From Erythrobacter sp. (GTDB lineage: Bacteria; Pseudomonadota; Alphaproteobacteria; Sphingomonadales; Sphingomonadaceae): a stretch of 64,000 bases of DNA. Positions 60,358 to 64,000 of the stretch are shown in pieces. Both the position numbers and the translations under genes were made by a program. The notes under the pieces were generated by a model. The model was not told the origin of the DNA. It searched no databases and was given only the letters and a program-made list of their open reading frames with translations. The DNA lies in NCBI GenBank assembly GCA_009993635.1, contig JAACTC010000008.1, positions 340,809-404,808 on the forward strand, in the 5' to 3' direction. The first letter of the stretch is position 1. Every line of letters begins with the position of its first letter.

Positions 60358-61881
60358 TCAGGACAGCAGATGCTTCGCCGCGCGCTCCAGCAGGCGGTCG
60401 TCTCCGGCCACTTCGCCGAGATAGGCGATCTCACCATTGTCCTGCCGCCGGATGAGGCACAGCGAATACGCCGCGCCTTCGCCCGGAATTCGGCTAAGCG
60501 GCTGCCCGTCGAGCTTGCTCAGCCGCGCTTCGGTGCGCACCCGCCTGGTCCTGCCGACAGGACCGGTGCCTTTCGATGCGCGCCGCTCAGCGCGTTCGCG
60601 GGCGACGATTTCCTTCAGGCCGCCCTCGGTCTTGTCCAGCAGGTCGGCCAGATCGCCCCGGCCAACCCCGGTGCGCTGCGCATACGCCAGCACGGCGGCA
60701 TATTCGGCGATCCGCGATCGGTCGTAATCCGCACCGAAGACCAGCTTGACCACCGGCGTCATCGGCGCGCGTTGCGTGCTTGCGATCGCATGGTCTTCCA
60801 GCAGGCGGGCGAAGCTTTCGGGCTCCTTGCGCGCCGCGAGGCTGACATCGTAGGCGCGCCCGACCGCGTCATACAGCGCAGTGCGGCTGCGAACCTCTGC
60901 GCCCTGCGCGGCATCGGCCAGCGCACGCGCCTCGGCCAGGCACTGGTGCAGGTGCGTATCGGGTTGCGGCCGCTTCAGGTCGGCGAGCGGATCGAAGCGG
61001 CTGTCCGCATCGTCGTCTTCCTCGTCGTCGACGACCGCGTCATCGATCCCGACGCAGCCGAACCCGGGCTCGCCCGCAGTTTCGGGGCCGAGATGGGCGT
61101 CGAGCCGGGCGAAGGACGGCGTCGGCAGGGCGGCGCGATCGCCGCGCGCGGCCGCGTCGCGTCCACCGGGGCCATCGGCCCAGCGGGTGATCGAAGTGCG
61201 CGCCATCAGACGCACTTCGGGTTCGGGCAGCGGCGGGTCGTCGCTGTCGTACCCGTCGTCGTCTTCGTCTGTCGAAGGATTGAGCGCCTGGTCGATTTCC
61301 AGCAGCAATTCGTCGGTGGTCAACTGGTCGGCGACTTCCTTCCAATTGATGACGCCGTAAATGAAATCGATCGTATCGTCGTCGGTCGAGAACGGCAGCA
61401 GGATGCCGCGGTACAGGATCGTCAGCCCGCGATCATTGATGAACTCGGCCTCGAAGCCGACCGGCGCCTGATTGGCGAGGATCTGCATGTAATGGTCGGT
61501 GATGCGGCTCAGCAGCGATCGGCTGGGCACGTCGGCCAGCGTCTCGATCGCGCGTTCGTTGCCGCATTCGGCGCCCAGGCGTTTGCCAAGATAGGCGATC
61601 GCCGGATTTTCCACGCCCGCGGTAAAATCGAGCAGCACGCTGTTGTCGGCGAATTCGGGGAGCGAATCGGGTTCGATATCCTCGATCGAGGGATAGGTAC
61701 GCTCGCCCAGCAGGCTGGCCCAGAAATTATAGGCGCGCACCTGCATCCGGCGCTCGTCCTGCCCCACGGGCGTGGGCGGGCTGTCGTCGACCGCCAGTTC
61801 GCCATCGTGCTCGTCGTCGTCCCATCCGGCGTCGTCATCCAACCCGTCGGATAGTCCGAATTTGCCGCGCAAGCTGTCCAT
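60358..61881 (-). CDS. PAS_5-domain protein, large and acidic
   Basis: A 507-residue cytosolic protein. Residues about 50-180 match PAS_5 (PF07310): YNFWASLLGERTYPSIEDIE, VLLDFTAGVENPAIAYLGKR and GLTILYRGILLPFSTDDDTI. A long acidic, disordered middle (DEDDDGYDSDDPPLPEPEVR and VDDEEDDDADS) separates it from a helical C-terminal part ending GEIAYLGEVAGDDRLLERAA. No DNA-binding or kinase domain is recognisable. PAS_5 proteins are mainly alphaproteobacterial and mostly uncharacterised. Confidence 0.8.
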   Translation of the reverse strand: MDSLRGKFGLSDGLDDDAGWDDDEHDGELAVDDSPPTPVGQDERRMQVRAYNFWASLLGERTYPSIEDIEPDSLPEFADNSVLLDFTAGVENPAIAYLGKRLGAECGNERAIETLADVPSRSLLSRITDHYMQILANQAPVGFEAEFINDRGLTILYRGILLPFSTDDDTIDFIYGVINWKEVADQLTTDELLLEIDQALNPSTDEDDDGYDSDDPPLPEPEVRLMARTSITRWADGPGGRDAAARGDRAALPTPSFARLDAHLGPETAGEPGFGCVGIDDAVVDDEEDDDADSRFDPLADLKRPQPDTHLHQCLAEARALADAAQGAEVRSRTALYDAVGRAYDVSLAARKEPESFARLLEDHAIASTQRAPMTPVVKLVFGADYDRSRIAEYAAVLAYAQRTGVGRGDLADLLDKTEGGLKEIVARERAERRASKGTGPVGRTRRVRTEARLSKLDGQPLSRIPGEGAAYSLCLIRRQDNGEIAYLGEVAGDDRLLERAAKHLLS

Positions 61882-61993
61882 GTCGTCACCAAACCCTTCA
61901 ATGTTCGGGTTCGGTTGTGACGGGCCATGGTAAATTTAGCGTTATTTTCCCCGACAATATGCTGACTTTGGCCAGTGCCGTGCCAGCGTCGGT

Positions 61994-62461
61994 TCAGCGC
62001 GAAAGGTAGCGCATTCGGATCGTCTGGTAGACCGGTGCATCGCTGCTCACCTGAAAGGCGGCGGCGGAAAAGCGCGGCGGGCCCATGCGCAGTTTGGCAT
62101 TGCGCGAAAAGCCGAAGCCTTCGGTCGGCAGGAACAGCGTCTTGTCCGCCTTGCCGTTGCCGTTCTCGTCATGCAGTAGCGCGATCGCGTATTCGCCGGG
62201 AGGCACATCGTTGAACACGATCGTTACCCGCGTGTTGGCGCGCACCATGCGTTTCTGCGAGTTGTCATCCTTCGCGCAATCAGGGAAGGCGCCGTCGCTC
62301 GGCGTCAGGCAGGCGAGCACGGTCCCTTCCGAAGAGCGCAGGTCCACCGCGGTCACGACGACGTCCTGCCGCACGCTCGCGGTGTTCCCCAGAGTGCCCA
62401 GCGCGGCAACGCCCAACGCTATGGCTGGAAGCTTTTGGATAGACCTTGGTCGGTTTTGCAT
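61994..62461 (-). CDS. DUF2141 family exported protein
   Basis: A 155-residue exported protein: a signal-like N-terminus (PAIALGVAALGTLGNTAS), then the DUF2141 core VLACLTPSDGAFPDCAKDDN, NDVPPGEYAIALLHDENGNG and LPTEGFGFSRNAKLRMGPPR. The family has an immunoglobulin-like fold and is often next to carotenoid or sterol-type desaturases, as here. Its start (ATG at 62461) lies inside the desaturase gene, a 43-base overlap; no closer start is available, so it is co-translated. Confidence 0.85.
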   Translation of the reverse strand: MQNRPRSIQKLPAIALGVAALGTLGNTASVRQDVVVTAVDLRSSEGTVLACLTPSDGAFPDCAKDDNSQKRMVRANTRVTIVFNDVPPGEYAIALLHDENGNGKADKTLFLPTEGFGFSRNAKLRMGPPRFSAAAFQVSSDAPVYQTIRMRYLSR

Positions 62462-63141
62462 AGGCGGTCCCAGAACCTGAAATAGAGGCCGTAATTGCAT
62501 TGATAGCGTTCGTGATGGAGCTGGTGGTGGCTTGCGGTGATGATCCACCCGCCGACGGGCGAGCGCACCAGCCATCGCGGAAACATTTCCCAGCCCATGT
62601 GATTGGTGACGCCCATCACGGTCATCACCGTCAGCACGATGCCCAGCATAGCAATGTGAATCGGTACGAGGAAGACGAGAAGCGGGATAACCACCGCACC
62701 TGTGAGTGCTTCTATCGGATGAAAGCTCATCGCGGCCCACGCGGTGGGCGGCCGGCTGGCGTGATGGACCGCGTGGGCGAGCCTGAACAGGCGCGGGCGG
62801 TGCATCCAGCGGTGGGTCCAGTAGAACCAGGTATCGTGCGCGAACAGGTAGATCAGCACGGACAGCGGCAGGTACCACAGCGGATAGGCATTCCATTCGC
62901 GGTAGATCAGCGTCCAGCCGAACCTGTCCCACCCGAAGGCGACGATCCCGGCGGGGATGCCGTAGATCGCGGCCGAGGCCAGCGACCAGCCGATCTCGCG
63001 CCGGATCTGCCCGCCCAGCTTCGCATGATAGCCGGGGCGCACGCGCGTGGTCAGCGCGGCGAAGACGCCGCTCACCGCGAGATAGCGCAGCGCGACGATG
63101 GCGGTCATCGCCAGGGCCGAAAGGATGACAGCAAGCAACAT
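62419..63141 (-). CDS. Sterol desaturase/fatty acid hydroxylase family protein
   Basis: A 240-residue integral membrane diiron enzyme. The histidine clusters are complete: HDTWFYWTHRWMHRP, LAHAVHHASRPP and ASHHQLHHERYQCNYG (H-x3-4-H, H-x2-H-H, and H-x2-H-H). The family hydroxylates or desaturates sterols, carotenoids or fatty acids. The membrane topology has at least four helices. The ATG at 63141 was preferred to a GTG two codons upstream. It precedes and overlaps DUF2141, a pairing I recall from carotenoid-producing sphingomonads. Confidence 0.88.
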   Translation of the reverse strand: MLLAVILSALAMTAIVALRYLAVSGVFAALTTRVRPGYHAKLGGQIRREIGWSLASAAIYGIPAGIVAFGWDRFGWTLIYREWNAYPLWYLPLSVLIYLFAHDTWFYWTHRWMHRPRLFRLAHAVHHASRPPTAWAAMSFHPIEALTGAVVIPLLVFLVPIHIAMLGIVLTVMTVMGVTNHMGWEMFPRWLVRSPVGGWIITASHHQLHHERYQCNYGLYFRFWDRLCKTDQGLSKSFQP

Positions 63142-63195
63142 GGACACCGCACCCTATGCCGCAGCCGCGCGGCAAGCGCGAGAGCTAGTTACGCG

Positions 63196-63705
63196 TCAGG
63201 CCTCGCCGCCCCACGGCGCGCAGTCGGGATCGCAGGCGACCGTGGCCCGGCGCATTGCGGTGCGCGCGAGCCGTTCCACCTCCACCTTGCGGCGGGCAGG
63301 GGCGAGCGGATGGCGCGCCGCCGGGCGCAGGATTTCCGCGTCGTACCCATCCGCAACGATCACGCCGCAGCGTTCTGGCAGGAAGGCTTCCCCGTCCAGG
63401 ATCGTCCGGTCGAGATGCGATCCGATGCCCCAGTAGAACTTGTCGCAATGGTCCAGATAGTCGGTCCACTTGGCATCGCCGGTCAGGTCGGCGCGCGAGA
63501 CCTTGATCTCCACGATCACGACATGGCCCTTGGCATCGACCCCCATCAGATCCGCCCGGCGGCCGCCGCGCAGCGGCATTTCGGTGACGCACCAGATATC
63601 GTTGCGGGCGAACAGCCGCATGATCCCGCGCGCGGCCTGCGAAGCGTCGCACAGGCTCTCGACCGGTTGGGTTGCAGGATCGAGGAGAAGCGGGGAATCG
63701 GCCAT
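63196..63705 (-). CDS. mmcB: MmcB family DNA repair protein
   Basis: A 169-residue protein of the MmcB family (alphaproteobacterial, linked with translesion repair in Caulobacter) with a PD-(D/E)XK nuclease-like core. RRADLMGVDAKGHVVIVEIK has the Asp and E-x-K active-site pattern, followed by SRADLTGDAKWTDYLDHCDK, DRTILDGEAFLPERCGVIVA and RPAARHPLAPARRKVEVERL. It is cytosolic. The C-terminal Cys-rich end (ACDPDCAPWG) is as in relatives. It stands 54 bases after the desaturase gene start. Confidence 0.9.
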   Translation of the reverse strand: MADSPLLLDPATQPVESLCDASQAARGIMRLFARNDIWCVTEMPLRGGRRADLMGVDAKGHVVIVEIKVSRADLTGDAKWTDYLDHCDKFYWGIGSHLDRTILDGEAFLPERCGVIVADGYDAEILRPAARHPLAPARRKVEVERLARTAMRRATVACDPDCAPWGGEA

Positions 63706-63735
63706 GCCTTCTAGGAACAGAAGGGAAACACGGTG

Positions 63736-64000
63736 TCAAGCGCGAGGCATTGCGCCCTGGCCCGCGAGCGCCGCGTCGGTTTCGCGCAGCAGCTTCGCGC
63801 GGCCGCGTTCGTATTCGCTCCACAGGCGAACCGCGGCGGTGCGAGGATTGGCAGCGGTGCCGTGCGCGCTGAGTAACGCGTCGAGCCCGACGCGCATGGT
63901 TGCCACCAGCTCCTGCAATGCGAAAAGTGCAGGCTCGCTGCGGTCGTTTGCGGTCTGGGCGAGCTGCGCGATCCGTTCCGCGGCGATCGGGTCGGCGCGC
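63736..64000 (-). CDS. Hypothetical protein, C-terminal part (cut by window edge)
   Basis: The last 87 codons of a gene whose start lies beyond base 64000. The visible protein is helical, alanine-rich and without membrane segments: DPIAAERIAQLAQTANDRSE, ATMRVGLDALLSAHGTAANP and LWSEYERGRAKLLRETDAAL. No family is recognised. It ends 30 bases before mmcB on the same strand, so the two may be co-transcribed. Confidence 0.6.
   Translation of the reverse strand, partial: RADPIAAERIAQLAQTANDRSEPALFALQELVATMRVGLDALLSAHGTAANPRTAAVRLWSEYERGRAKLLRETDAALAGQGAMPRA

Overview
The window is a high-GC, densely coded stretch of an alphaproteobacterial chromosome, most likely order Sphingomonadales and close to Erythrobacteraceae (inference from gene content). 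Pointers are a SciP/DUF1153 cell-cycle regulator, MmcB, ExoD, DUF2093, alphaproteobacterial adenosine kinase, a ThiS-ThiG fusion, a suf-only iron-sulfur operon led by an Rrf2 regulator, and two good matches to the alphaproteobacterial EcfG (general stress) promoter. I see no rRNA, functional tRNA, CRISPR array, insertion sequence, prophage or plasmid gene. It reads as core genome with small accessory pieces.

Layout. 1-5.4 kb: end of pdxH, a cation-diffusion transporter coupled to a PhzF protein, a lipoprotein serine hydrolase, mnmA, and a small ORF coupled to sciP. 5.4-12.4 kb: a stress membrane protein under an EcfG-type promoter, an RND efflux adaptor/pump pair whose pump carries an unusual membrane insertion, a DUF445 protein, and a broken secreted-protein gene with an in-frame stop. 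12.4-22.9 kb: etfBA, exoD, sucC, an inositol-phosphatase-like gene, an OmpA lipoprotein with its own EcfG-type promoter, a CorC/HlyC protein, a lipid-kinase/phosphoesterase/glycolipid-binding triplet, and rplM-rpsI. 22.9-34.4 kb: ctaA-cutA-hypothetical, merC, thiS-thiG, a coiled-coil outer-membrane porin, an acyl-CoA synthetase with a cupin lipoprotein, and pyrD-ggt.

34.5-41.8 kb: the suf operon, sufR-sufB-[four small genes]-sufC-sufD-sufS-sufT-sufA, with nearly every junction overlapping. The four genes between sufB and sufC (winged-helix-like, DUF559-like, membrane, periplasmic) are the most interesting uncharacterised block here. 41.8-54.3 kb: lipoprotein/EI24, adenosine kinase, purD and xseA with start codons four bases apart, DUF2093 and an M23 peptidase, rpmB, tadA, RNase T2, nadC, and a LytS/LytTR-type two-component pair. 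54.4-64 kb: an HD/PhnZ-like protein, then a long leftward run of envelope and lipid genes (two metallopeptidases around a DsbA-like thioredoxin, an esterase, an App1 phosphatase, a PAS_5 protein, DUF2141, a sterol-desaturase-family hydroxylase), ending with mmcB and a truncated gene.

The long antisense open frames in this GC-rich DNA are codon-bias shadows and were left out. No stretch longer than about 300 bases lacks a call; the two largest gaps, 4679-4807 with 4808-5089 and 11995-12367, are described below.
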